DNA from: Cytauxzoon felis
Taxonomy: Eukaryota > Apicomplexa > Aconoidasida > Piroplasmida > Theileriidae
DNA: 44,825 nucleotides
Reading direction: 5' to 3'
Assembly (NCBI GenBank): GCA_020283715.1
Contig: JAIQCW010000320.1
Coordinates: forward strand, 1 to 44,825
In this document: piece after piece, positions 10,979 to 21,661 of the stretch
How the letters are laid out: the number at the start of each line of letters is the position of its first letter
Numbering within the stretch: position 1 is the stretch's first letter
Position numbers and translations under genes: made by a program
The notes under the pieces: model-generated
Seen by the model: the letters and a program-made list of their open reading frames with translations, nothing else
Told to the model about the DNA's origin: nothing
The model's database searches: none

Positions 10979-11794
10979 TTCTGCTTAGAAACCGATTCTT
11001 AAACTTGGGATAAATACATGTTATTACTTGTGTATGATGAAATTGGAAATTCCACTACATTATAGCGTCATAAATTTATTGATAACTATTTTAGGACTAA
11101 AATGTGAATATAGGCAGAAATTTTATAGAGGGATAGATATTACTCTCATCATTGTACCCTAGGAATTTGTAGTGGATGGATTAATGACAAGACATAGAAA
11201 TAAAGACATTATATACATTTATAAACTTTAATAAAATGATTAGTATAAGATTTTTATGATGATTTAAATATCTTGTGTATTTTTTGTTACATCGGTAATA
11301 TTTGTCCACTGGGAAGGATGGGTACAAGACAGCCCATATAATACAAAATTTGGCAAAATCTCGTATGAAAATGATTAATATATCGCTATTTTATATTTAT
11401 TTTAATGTCTATATGCGTAAGCATGTAAAAATGTCTAGAATTCATTATCATCCATCGCATTATCTCTGTTAGTATGGAGGTATTATATTTGCGCATTATT
11501 TGTGATGTATAGTACCATTTTACACGGATGATATTTATCATGGCAAATTATATGTATTATTTAGGAGTTATAAGTCGATTTTGTCCAGAAAATGTGTAGC
11601 ACTGGGTTGCCTTCTACTTTGCACCTGTGTATCTTTGATATATACCGGTGTTTTGGGTCGTTGCCCCTTAAGCATACCGTTGTTGTGTATGGATTGTTCT
11701 CCGTTTCATTATATGTTCTTATTTAAATAATTGTTTTTAATTGATGTATTTAATTGGATTTGTGTATTGGAACGTATAAATAGGGGTTTAAAAT
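10979..11794. other. Divergent intergenic region upstream of LSm2 and TRAP copy 1
   Basis: 816 nt of AT-rich sequence with no ORF and no mosaic repeat. It should hold the promoters of LSm2 (leftward) and TRAP copy 1 (rightward). I could not recognise a defined apicomplexan promoter motif. Confidence 0.6.
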
Positions 11795-14166
11795 ATGATG
11801 CCTAGTTTCGCAATATTTTTTAATTTAATATTGTTGTGGGCTTCGGTATCTAAAGGTGAGTTATAGAAATGTTGATAATTATCTGATGTGTATGTTGAAT
11901 TGTATATAATAATATATAGGACGTGATACATCGGGGGAAAGTTTATTGGAATCACGTGGTGTTACGGTTAATACTCCTTCTAACCATGGTACTAATCCTT
12001 ATAATACACCTAAATATGTGAGGACAAGAAGGCTTGATACTACTTCATATTTATCTAATGGTAGACTTCCTATAATGCGTTTTAATCCTACTTCATATTA
12101 TTCTAAACCATTGGACAAGACTTTTTATGTAAAAGAATTGGAGAATGTTCTAACTGAACAGACAAGGAAGGCTTTGGCTGTTTGTACTAAAGTTGCTCAT
12201 GATTTTGTTTTAATTGTAGATGAATCTGGTAGTATAACATCATTTAATTGGAAGGATAAAGTATATAAATTTGTGAAGCTTTTGGCTAATGCTATAGCTG
12301 AAGCTGATGGTAATAATCGTGTAGCGATTGTAAAGTATGCATCTAAATCTAATATTATAACAGAATTTAAGACTGTAAATAAATCTACCATATCTTCATT
12401 TAATGATGAGATTGATAGGATGTTTGAATTACCTAGGACATATGGTTTAACAAATACAGGATCGGCTCTTCAACTTGCTAGGAAGAGTATATTGGATAAG
12501 GAAGGTACATTTATTGTTGATTTAAATTCTGATAATAGAGCTGGAGATAAGAGTACTGTAACTCTTATAATAACGGATGGTGAATCTACGGATCCACAAT
12601 TAGCTTTAACTGAGAGTAATATTTATAGATTTAATGGTATACATTTATTTGTACTTGGTATCGGTAATGTATCTGAAAATGAATGTAGAAAACTTGTTGG
12701 TTGTCCTGAAGACAATCAAAATTGCCCGGGTTTAATAATGTCTGATTGGACTGGAATGACAAATTATGTTAGTGCTATATTAGAATCTTTATGTACACCA
12801 ACTGGTAATAATGCTATCTGTGAGAGTACATGGACTGACTTTGGAGTATGTAGTAAGCCTTGTGGAGGTGGTCTGAAGACTGCTACTTTGGTGAGTGTAA
12901 GGACTACTAGAGAGGCTACTATTGGTTATAATGGTGTTAGGGGTTTAACATGTGAAGAACAGTATAAGAATAATACGGTTAAAACTATGGATTGTAATAC
13001 TCATGAATGTACTGAGACTCATGAATATGAGATTAATCCACGTGTACCAACTGTTGAAGCACTTGAGGAACCCGTTTTAAAACCAGTGGAAGAGGATCAA
13101 GAAGAAGAAGAGGAAGAGGAGGAAGAGGAAGAACTAGAAGAAGAATTGGAAAGGGAACTGGAGGAAGGAGAAGAAGAGTATGAACCTGAAGTCGATCTCG
13201 GGCAGGCTGAAGGGGAAGTAAATAGAGGAGAAGAAGGAGAAGAAGGAGAAGAAGAAGAATTGGAAGACTTCTTTACTAATGAAGAGGAGGAAGAAGAATC
13301 TGTTAGATTTTCACCACTAATTCTAGAACCTGAACCAGTATTGAAGCCAAAATTACCAACTCATAGGACAAGGCATACTAGAGTTATTATAAAACCAGTA
13401 CCAGTAATTGTACAAGCTCCAACATTAGTATCAGATCCAGCACCAGGATATGAAGATGATGAAGTTGAACAACCTGAAGATGTACCTTTAGCACATGTTA
13501 AACATGAGCATCAAGATGAATCCTTCTTTAGAAAAGCCCAAAAAAATATGAAAACTATAGGTGAGTTCAATAATCAAAATATAAATTATTCAATTTAGGA
13601 GCCGCTGCTGCTGTAGTCACGTTAACCGGCTCTAGTATCGCTGCTTGTTGGTATATCTTCTTCAAAGAGTAAGTTACACAACATACAAAATTTAACCACC
13701 GAAATGTTGTATAATCCACCCCTCGTTCTCTTGCAGACAGCTCTCCACCTGAGGTCCAATCCAACTTTATTCGTCCTGCCGTCAGCTCTCCTAATTCACT
13801 CCCCGTAAACGGTAATGCCACTCCCGGAGATCGTGGCGATGTTGAAGGTGTAGATGGAATCAAGAGTAATACTAGACCTCAAGTGGAACCCGTAGCTGAT
13901 CTCAGGGAAGCGAAGGGACAACTAAATAAGAAGGCTGTCTGCAAGACGACCTCAGGTGGAATAGCGAGTGGAATGGTGGATGTCAACTCGGAAGAACGGG
14001 ATGTATGCTTTGTAACATCCTTTATAATTCATTATATAGGAAAGCATTGTCTCCATTAGTGGCAGACCCTGGTGATTTGGAATTTATGAATGCAGGTGAT
14101 GGTGACGATGTAGAGCCATCTGAGAATTTCCAAGTTTCAAATGCAGATGATGGTATATGGGCATGA
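11795..14166 (+). CDS. TRAP: Thrombospondin-related anonymous protein (TRAP), copy 1
   Basis: Four exons (11795-11855, 11920-13560, 13599-13668, 14040-14166) give 632 residues. TRAP-family adhesins are micronemal type I membrane proteins that couple host or substrate binding to the gliding motor (family knowledge). A signal peptide spans residues 1-20. A vWA domain covers about 113-310 with MIDAS residues in DESGSI, TNTGSAL and ITDGES. One TSP1 repeat covers about 318-387 (STWTDFGVCSKPCGGG). A very acidic Glu-rich stretch covers about 405-480, followed by a Pro/Val-rich stalk. The membrane segment (GAAAAVVTLTGSSIAACWYI) is encoded by its own 70-nt exon. The tail is acidic and ends DDGIWA, with the penultimate Trp expected for aldolase/actin coupling. 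Codons for about residues 442-456 are a mosaic-repeat C3 module. Intron 3 contains another copy. Confidence 0.94.
13184..13228 (+). repeat. C3 mosaic-repeat module inside the TRAP copy 1 coding sequence
   Basis: From ACCTG through GGAAGTAAATAGAG this 45-nt stretch follows the C3 module seen in introns, with an exact run of 18 nt (AAGGGGAAGTAAATAGAG) at its end and small offsetting indels earlier. It is read in frame as EVDLGQAEGEVNR within the Glu-rich linker. Confidence 0.75.
13730..14000. repeat. Mosaic repeat copy in TRAP copy 1 intron 3
   Basis: Module order is B2, A, B3, C5-type core in reverse, A', C2, B2', A', and one D-like unit. The intron spans 13669-14039. Confidence 0.85.
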
Positions 14167-14340
14167 GATTAAGCCTAAAAGTGTTGTAATATAGTATTTA
14201 AGTTTTATATCTCTATATATCTAGATAGTTGATGGGGAGTGATTCCATAATGTGTTGATTAGAAGTTGATACCGTTTTAATATTTCATCCTTCCACATTG
14301 GTGTATTTATATATTAATTTATAAAATTCATGTAATATAA

Positions 14341-14979
14341 ATGGTTATATTTCGTCTAGTAAATAATGTCCTACGTGGGCGTAGGAATCCCATGTTGGAT
14401 GGTATAGTGGCCCTTAGCAGGCATAACATATCACTTTACACGGGAAACAATCGCAATAATAATATAACTAAGGAATATTTACGTTTTAAATCTGAAGCTA
14501 CTTGTACTAGAAAAGTATACAGTGAAAATGGCATTATTACATCAGGGTCACCCACATTTACGCTATTCTCAGCTGATGTTTGCCTTACGTTGAAGTTAAA
14601 AGCTGACGATCTTACAGGAGAAAATGGTCTCTTGCTTTCAGCAATGACGCGCCTTAAAGACGGCTCTAATAATTTCAATAAAAATTCTCGTGTCTCTTCT
14701 CTATTACCAGTTGAACATATCAACAAATTATTTGAAGCTCTAACCAATAAAACAGACTCACAAGTATCTCTACAAGGTTCAGATGGGAGTAGCGTTGATG
14801 TTTCATTCAATGGTGATGCATTTTCTATCAAATTGAATCCGAGTTTGTTGCCAGGTCTCAATCTCAATATCAGCAACATGCCAACAGTAAAGGGCAAACA
14901 GAATATAGAATTTACTGGAACAAGCAATGAACACGCTTTGGTAATTCATGTGCTACGAGAAATTGCTGCTAGCGTTTAA
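14341..14979 (+). CDS. Protein of unknown function, possibly organellar
   Basis: Single-exon 212-residue protein between the two TRAP genes. I do not recognise it with confidence. The first 30 residues are basic with few acidic residues (MVIFRLVNNVLRGRRN), compatible with a mitochondrial presequence. The rest alternates short beta-like segments (FTLFSADVCLTLKL, VSLQGSDGSSVDVSF) and ends with a helix (NEHALVIHVLREIAASV). This pattern loosely recalls Whirly/MRP-type nucleic-acid-binding folds, a speculation only a structure prediction could test. Base and codon composition match the neighbours. The long overlapping frame on the other strand (14927-14436) is less protein-like. The 174-nt upstream gap should hold its promoter. 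Confidence 0.6.
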   Translation: MVIFRLVNNVLRGRRNPMLDGIVALSRHNISLYTGNNRNNNITKEYLRFKSEATCTRKVYSENGIITSGSPTFTLFSADVCLTLKLKADDLTGENGLLLSAMTRLKDGSNNFNKNSRVSSLLPVEHINKLFEALTNKTDSQVSLQGSDGSSVDVSFNGDAFSIKLNPSLLPGLNLNISNMPTVKGKQNIEFTGTSNEHALVIHVLREIAASV

Positions 14980-15407
14980 TCTAGTACTCATTTATAATTT
15001 TTATACTCTCAATTTCTTACAGATTAGTCAGTGTTCCTCTTTAACTCTCTAACCTAGGATTTGATATTCACTGTAAATTACTGTGTTCTTCTTGTAATGG
15101 ATAATATGTTCGTGGTTTTATTCAGGAACATGGAATGATTATTTCCAGTGGGTAATGCAAACCAATTCGTTTATTTTTTTATTCTATTCACATGGAAAGT
15201 GCCAATATGTGTAATACAAGTGGTAAGAGTAGCGTTTACAACTGTATACCACGTGGAATTAGAATCAGCAGTTAAATTAAGGCGTCGATGAGTCAAACTT
15301 GTAGATGACAGTAGTAAAAGAAATAATATAGGAAATAGGAACTTTATATATCTGTGTATTAAATTTTATGGTACTGATATTAATTTATAGAGTTCTTAAG
15401 GTAAATA
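14980..15407. other. Intergenic region upstream of TRAP copy 2
   Basis: 428 nt, AT-rich, with no ORF and no mosaic repeat. It presumably holds the TRAP copy 2 promoter. Confidence 0.55.
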
Positions 15408-17659
15408 ATGAATCATCTCAATATACTCTTGGCATTTATGCCCATTATTATAAACATTAATATTCTCCATATATTTGGGCTATCTCAACGTGAGTTTATT
15501 ATCTATGTATGATGCATTAAGATTATATCGTTTGGAGTGATGAAATTACTTTGAAATAATCTCTTCTCCATTTCTATTGGTAACCCCCTTGTGAATTTAT
15601 TGGAGTAACGTCTTCGTATTTCCACATGAACTTAGCATGTCCTAATTAAATTGAGGTGGATTGACATTGACTTTGTGATAAATTAGAAATTGTATGATGT
15701 AACAACATCTAATCTCTATTACTTTAGATTCGGGTCTAGAACTCTCCTCGAACAGCGCAAAGCCAAATGGATACTGTAAAATTCAGTTGGATTTGGTATT
15801 GCTGGTTGATGAATCTGCGAGTATATCTGGTAGTGAATGGAATAAGCTGATTCCATTTTTGAAAAAGTTAGTAAGGTCATTGAACATTGAGCAGAATGGT
15901 GTGCACTTATCCCTGGTTACCTATGCCACTGCGATACGTAGATTTATAGGATTTTTGGACCCAGCAGCCAAGGATGAGAAGTTAGCGCTGGAAATTATTG
16001 ATAAATTTGGTAACAGTAAACCGGCCAATGGTTGGACGTATACTGGACAGGCCTTGACATTTGTACGAGAATCGGTATTTCCAATGGGTGGTCGCAAGAA
16101 TGTGCCAAAGGCTATCATTTTAGTTACCGATGGAGCATCAACTGAAGTTGATATTACAGTACAAGTATCATCTTTACTACATGATGATGGTGTGACTATA
16201 TTAGTCGTAGGTGTTGGTAAGGCTAGAACTGCTGAATGCCGTAGTGTCGTTGGATGCCCACCTCGTGGTACATGTCCATCATTTGTAAAGACTAATTGGA
16301 ATGAAATGATTGGTATTGTTGGTGGTTTGATGGCTGAGGTTTGTGAAACTATACCAAAGGATGCTGTTTGTGATTTCCATTGGAGCATGTGGTCCAAATG
16401 TAACGTGCGTTGTGGAACCGGTACCAGAGCCAGGAAGATTATGGGAGCAACTACCATTGTTGAAGAGACGATTGGATCCAGTGGTAAACCTGGACGTACG
16501 TGCAAAGAGCAAGAAGTAGACTATCCTGAGGAAGTTGAGGGATGTACAATCGAGTGCGAAGTTGAGGATACCGGGGGTGAAGGAGGTGAGGGAGAAGAAG
16601 GAGGAGGAGGAGGAGAGAATGAAGAATGGATGATAGAACATGCTGGGGGTGATGTGATTGCCAACGATATTAGTGGCGATGAATGGAATGACAATGGTGA
16701 TGAAATTTCAGTACCAAATATATCTGAGGAAGGTGATAATCCAATCGGTGGTACAGTAGAAGATATTGATGATGAATATTCTGAAGATTACATGGATGAT
16801 GAAGTCAATAGTCATCACGACATTGTACATCATGATATCGATGCTCACTCATCGAGTACCCTAGAGCACCTTCTTCCTTCCCATCATAAGGTATCGATTC
16901 CAAATGCCAGAGAAGGTATAATGGATATGAATGCAAATGAAATGCATCTAGATGAAGAAAATAGTAGGTTGTAATAAGAAAGAGAAATCATCTTTTTAGA
17001 ATGGAAGGAGGAAAATCGTTCAGAATACAATAAAGACAGTACAGAATCACAGTCTAATGAATCCTCAGGTAATTAATCCAAAGCCATCGATGACTTTTAA
17101 ACTTGTGGATAGATCCTCTGTTCCATCTGAGGTCGTCCTACCGTTGCCACTCGGCGTGGTGGCCTCTTCTATTTACCTCCCCCTCCGCTTCCCATAGATC
17201 GTCTCGGGTTCCACTCGAGGTCCAATCTAACTCTTCATTCCATCTCACCTTCATCTCCGCCACGATCTCTGGGAGTGGCTATACTCTTTAGAGATAGATA
17301 AATAGAAGAGGCCACCACGCCGAGTGGAAGATATGGTGGTAACCTCAGGTGGAATAGACAACGACTTGCTTATAAATTTTCTTTAGATCGAGTCGAGGGT
17401 AATACAACTAAGATAGCTGGTGGCGTGATTGGTTTATTATTGGTTCTTGGTGCGGGTGGTGGTTACATGTTGTATAAGAAGTGAGTTTATTGTATGGAAC
17501 TGAATAGAAACTTCCAGGAAAAATTCCGGTGTAAATGATGCGGGTGATATTAATGGCGACTTTGCTGAGGGTGGCGTTAGACAAACTAATGAATCCGATG
17601 GTGGTGAAACGTATACAGTAGCAGATTTAGATGATGGCCTTTGGGGTGTATCAAATTAA
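15408..17659 (+). CDS. TRAP: Thrombospondin-related anonymous protein (TRAP), copy 2
   Basis: Five exons (15408-15489, 15728-16963, 17000-17068, 17387-17480, 17518-17659) give 540 residues. The signal peptide is residues 1 to about 27. A vWA domain covers about 47-235, with MIDAS residues in DESASI, TYTGQAL and VTDGAS. A TSP1 repeat covers about 240-305 with the classical WSMWSKC and RCGTGT. A Gly/Glu-rich linker and an acidic, His-containing stalk follow. The membrane segment starts IAGGVIGLLLVLGAGGG, a rhomboid-protease-type cleavage motif known in micronemal adhesins. The tail is acidic with Trp in DDGLWGVSN, near but not at the penultimate position. It is a tandem paralog of TRAP copy 1 with the same domain order but diverged sequence and a different exon layout near the membrane. 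Intron 1 (238 nt) is the only long intron here with no clear mosaic repeat; intron 3 has one. Confidence 0.94.
17117..17356. repeat. Mosaic repeat copy in TRAP copy 2 intron 3
   Basis: Module order is A, B1 (CACTCGGCGTGGTGG variant), a C2-like module in reverse, A, C1, B1' and A'. It lies in intron 17069-17386. Confidence 0.85.
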
Positions 17660-17684
17660 AAATAAAAATGTTAATTGAAATTTA

Positions 17685-19351
17685 ATGATTTTATCCATGA
17701 AATTTTGTGTTTTTATATTTTTTATAAGTTTTACATCATGTCGGATTTTGAAGACTAGTTGCCTCTACACATTCCCCAATCTCTTTAGGGACGACAGCCA
17801 AGTCAAATCCATCGTATACAAATTATCACTTATTAAAGACGTTAAACATAACGTTGATCGCATAAATAACCTAGATGTTATCAAATTCCATATTAATCAG
17901 TATCAAAATCTACTCGTTAACCTTTTAACACCGTGTATCAAAGACAAGATTCTAGTTAAGACTGAAAAGAAGGAACCTTCCAATGAATCAAATTCAAAAG
18001 AGGTATGATTGTATTTGATATTCACTCAAATTCAGGCTCCATTCGACTGGGAATATAAAATTTCCACCGAGAAAGAACCCATCACCTGTTCCATCATCTC
18101 CAATGTCTCACCCGGTACGTTTCCCGAATGAACAGGGCGAAATGAGCGAGCATAATGAATTCCACCTGATGTTAGTATGGCCGTTGCCACTAGGTCAGTC
18201 CTGCCGTCAGCTGTCCACCTGAGGTTACAACCACAGTTCCACTCGCCGTGGTGGCTTCTTCTAATTACCTATCTCTAAAGAGTAGAGCCACTCCCATAGA
18301 TCGTGGCGGTGAAGAACGTACAGATTGACCTCGAGTGGAAGTGGACTACCCGTAGCTGATCTCAGGGAAGCGGAGGGGGAGTAAATAGAAGAGGCCACCA
18401 CGGCGAGTGGAAAGACTTCAGGTGGAGAGCCTCCACTGCGAGTGGAAGAGGTAAATATAACATCGGGCGAAATAGAGCTACTTATTTGTCATACGGACAT
18501 ATATATATTATTAGGTACTGTAATGATGCGTCCTCGTGGTACTGATTATGACTATGTGGCATTGACAGCTTTGGCGAATTTATATCATCAAAGACCGGGT
18601 ATACTAAAGACTTTATATCCTAATAACGATATTAAGAATCTTAATGAAGTCTATAAATATGCATCAAGTTACGTAAGTTTTCATAATTTCATCACTCTTA
18701 AATTAATTACGTTATGTAATGAAAAGTAAATAGAATTCTTGTCCCTCTGGGTAGAATATTTTATGTTCCTACGGGTTGACAAATTCTGTTCCTCTTCACT
18801 ACCTTCGCCACGATCTCTGGGAGTGGCTTTACCCTTCAGGGATAGGTAATTGGAAGAAGGCTCCACGCCTAGTGGAAGATAAGGTTGTAACCTCAGGTGG
18901 AAGAGATGTCTATTCTTATGGGTTGGCACCTTCGTTCTTCCGGGTTTATAATAATAATAATATATAGACTTTATTGATGCGTTTATTAGTGGTGAATATG
19001 TACATTAGAATGTTGATATTATTGTCTGTATTATACGGTGGTTTACAATTATCATATGATTTTATATTGGATATAATGTCTGCAATTATAAGATCTAATA
19101 TATTATGGGATCCAAGGGTTTATAATGTATGGTCGAGAATATATCATTCACCAATGCCAATGTTTATACTTACATTGAGGAAGATTTTATATACACTTAT
19201 GGATGGATTATTAGCATTAGATGATGAATTCAAAGAATTATTATTAGATTTAGAATGTACTATGCTCAATCATGACATTAAAACTAGAAAAAATATTGAA
19301 TATGTAATCGATAATAATGGTAGAATATTAAAACATAATAAAATATTTTAA
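17685..19351 (+). CDS. Secreted protein of unknown function
   Basis: Four exons (17685-18002, 18036-18114, 18515-18672, 18968-19351) give 312 residues, phases 0/1/0. The N-terminus (MKFCVFIFFISFTSC) is a good signal peptide. The remainder is helical and moderately charged with a hydrophobic stretch (YIRMLILLSVLYGGLQL) near residue 200, which may be a membrane helix or a buried one. I recognise no domain. Introns 2 and 3 (400 and 295 nt) each contain a mosaic repeat. The exon 3 acceptor at 18514 was chosen by phase and is less certain than the others. The stop codon interlocks with that of the convergent FoP-like gene. It begins only 25 nt after the TRAP copy 2 stop, so promoter space is minimal. 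Confidence 0.65.
18160..18452. repeat. Mosaic repeat copy in intron 2 of the 17685 gene
   Basis: Module order is A, B3, A, B1, C1rc, A', C2, B1', A', B1'. It lies in intron 18115-18514. Confidence 0.85.
18737..18948. repeat. Mosaic repeat copy in intron 3 of the 17685 gene
   Basis: Reversed D units flank both sides. The interior is C1 with variant hairpin CCCTTCAGGG (18832-18841), B1' (CCACGCCTAGTGG form) and A'. It lies in intron 18673-18967. Confidence 0.85.
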
Positions 19352-20199
19352 CTCTCCTCACCCTGAGTAAAATAATTAGCTAAATCCGCATCCAATCTAC
19401 TCTTCATCGCATCACCACCCATGTAATTATCCAACTCCATATCCTATAATATACATTTAAACATTTATTAATATATAATATCTACACAATGTACAATCCA
19501 ACTCTACTTTGTCTTGCATACAGCTCACCACCTGAGGTCCTTGCACTAGGCGTGGCGCCTTCTCTATTTATCTCCCCTTCCAGCTCCCGTAGATCGCTTC
19601 CAGGTTCTCCACCCGAGGTCCAACCACCAGACTTCCGCCACGATCTCCGGGAGTGGCTATACTCTTTAGAGATAGGTAATTAGAGAAGCTGTCTGCAAGA
19701 CGAAGGAAAGGTGGACCTCAGGTAGAAGAGTTGGATTATACTTCAGGTGTAAGACCTATCGGTGGATAGTATCTTATTCCTTGAGTTCGTTAACATACCA
19801 TTTGATCTTTAGTTTTGTTATTACTATTGTTATTGAATTTTTTTCGATTGAATCTTTTGAATGGTCTATAGAATCTTCTTTTGAAACTTGTATTTCTATT
19901 GACAAAGTTTCTTCTGTATCTGACTACAAATCCATTGTTTTTAGATCTTGTATTAATCCGATTATTATTATTATTATTGTTATTATTATTCGATAGATTT
20001 TTAGGAATCCTTTTAGTACCTTTTCTAAAATTTTTACGAACGTTTATATTTTCTGGAATATTGAGATTTTTTTTTTGTAAAAAAAAAGTTAATTGAACTT
20101 ACGATTGAATCTATTACCGGGTTTAGTTACTCTAGTAATTTTTAAATTATTATTATTATTATTATTGGGTGTTTTAAACAAATTATTTCTTCTAACCAT
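19348..20199 (-). CDS. Arg/Lys/Asn-rich FoP/CHTOP-like mRNA export adaptor (tentative)
   Basis: Three exons (20199-20103, 20052-19799, 19443-19348) give 148 residues. The body is rich in Arg, Lys, Phe and Asn with Asn runs encoded by AAT repeats, and the C-terminal exon encodes DMELDNYMGGDAMKSRLDADLANYF. This LDxxLxxY pattern resembles the C-terminal FoP duplication motif of CHTOP/ALYREF-type adaptors, which links spliced mRNA to export factors. No RRM is present. The assignment rests on composition plus the short tail and is tentative. Intron 1 contains a long A run; intron 2 (19444-19798) carries a mosaic repeat. The stop codon overlaps that of the convergent gene in a shared TTAA. Confidence 0.6.
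19510..19752. repeat. Mosaic repeat copy in FoP-like gene intron 2
   Basis: Module order is B2, A, B1-like, C3rc, A, C1, B2', A', A'-like. It lies in intron 19444-19798. Confidence 0.85.
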
Positions 20200-20491
20200 T
20201 ATACAAATTTTAATAATTGATTTAATAATTATATTTTATTAAAAATCCATCTCTATAATAAGATTTTTATTATAAGAATTATAATATGTTGTGGGGACTT
20301 GATATTTAATTCTACACATTAATAATATAATTCTATAAGTATTATATTATAATTAATGTATAATATAATCTTATTATTATAGGGTATATGGATATGAACT
20401 GATTATAACAAATAAAATAATAATAATACTCATATATATAATCCAAAAAGATTAATATCAATTAAATTTAATAATAATATCATTAAATTAA
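20200..20491. other. AT-rich spacer between the FoP-like gene and RPS9
   Basis: 292 nt, extremely AT-rich with short simple repeats of ATT/TAA type. No ORF or repeat module is visible. Confidence 0.55.
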
Positions 20492-21480
20492 TTACTCACT
20501 TGTACCTGATCTTAATGTCTTTCTCTTAACCCTTCCAGGTCTAGCTCCACCAAATGGTGATGTCAATGCAAATTCTATATGCTTCTCTGAATCAACACGT
20601 ACCATAAATGATGGAATGTCAACAATCTGACGATCAACACATACATGACGCTGTCTAATCAAACAACGTGCATGATGTATAGACTTTGCCAATCCTAATT
20701 TAAATACCTTAGTCTGTAACCTCCTCTCCATCAATTTAGATAATGTCAAACCCAATACAAAATCCAATTTACACTCATTCTCCGTCATTAAACCATAACG
20801 CATCATACGCCTCAATAATGCATCACCTAAAATTATAAATATATATATAATAAATTAAATTTATACAATCCACTCGAGGTCCGCCGTCAGCTCCTCCACC
20901 CGAGGTCCAATCCACCCCTGTTCCACTCGCCGTGGTGGCCTCTTCCAATTACCTATCCCTGAAGGGTAGAGCCACTCCCGGAGATCGTGGCGAAGGTGGA
21001 GTTAAGGATGTGTTGTACATGACCTCGAGTGGAGAACCCGCAGCTGATCTCAGGGAAGCGGAGGGGGAAGTAAATGGAAGAGCTGTCGGCAGGACGAATA
21101 GAGGTGGAAGTGGGAGGAGCTGTGGATTGGACCTCAGGTGGAATGGAAGACATATAGAAACATTAGATGGATTGTATTTCAATCTAAGTTGTTGTTTTAT
21201 TTGTGTTGAACATACCTTGGAAGACTCTTTTAGAATCTTTTTGATCGAGTGTGAGTAGGTAACGCGCGACGGATCTGATTTTTGAAAGAACATATTGTAC
21301 TCTCCAGACTTCACGTTTATTTTTAAGTCCGTATTCACCGATTAATTTAAGTTCTTGATCGAGGCGTTCCTAAGGTAGAAGATGATATGACGTTAAATTG
21401 GTGATGATATTCCATACCTTTTCAAAAGGCCTTTTAGGCTTTCTTGATGTTCTACTATAAGTTCTATAACTTCCTACCAT
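20492..21480 (-). CDS. RPS9: 40S ribosomal protein S9 (uS4)
   Basis: Three exons (21480-21418, 21369-21216, 20826-20492) encode 183 residues. The protein is a small-subunit component at the mRNA entry side and part of the decoding accuracy centre. Conserved blocks are [17 protein letters not shown] at the N-terminus, [36 protein letters not shown]-like [15 protein letters not shown], and the S4 RNA-binding core [26 protein letters not shown]. It ends in a basic KRKTLRSG tail. Length is close to other eukaryotic S9 proteins (about 185-195). The splice phases (0 and 1) agree with the protein alignment. Intron 2 (20827-21215) contains a mosaic repeat. Confidence 0.96.
20871..21144. repeat. Mosaic repeat copy in RPS9 intron 2
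   Basis: Module order is A, B3, A, B1, C1rc with compensated hairpin CCCTGAAGGG (20957-20966), A', C2, B3', A'. Confidence 0.87.
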
Positions 21481-21661
21481 TTTTATATTAAACAAAAATT
21501 TAAATTGAATTCAAATCTCAACTGATGCTGTGATCATAATCATACTCTACAATGGGGTATGTTGCGTATCATCAACTACTATACTGAATGGGGGAATGAA
21601 ATATACACAGATGAATTATTAAGTATTATTAACATAAATATATAATATAATAATTATGAAA

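Noticed and set aside
14436..14927. 163-residue minus-strand open frame
   Set aside because: It lies antisense to the 212-residue plus-strand ORF, which has better composition and a complete start-to-stop frame.
15490..15727. Degenerate mosaic repeat in TRAP copy 2 intron 1
   Set aside because: Only a short TTGAGGTGGA-like string is present; no B or C module could be recognised.
20949..21338. 129-residue minus-strand open frame over RPS9 exon 2 and intron 2
   Set aside because: It mixes an out-of-frame reading of RPS9 exon 2 with repeat sequence.
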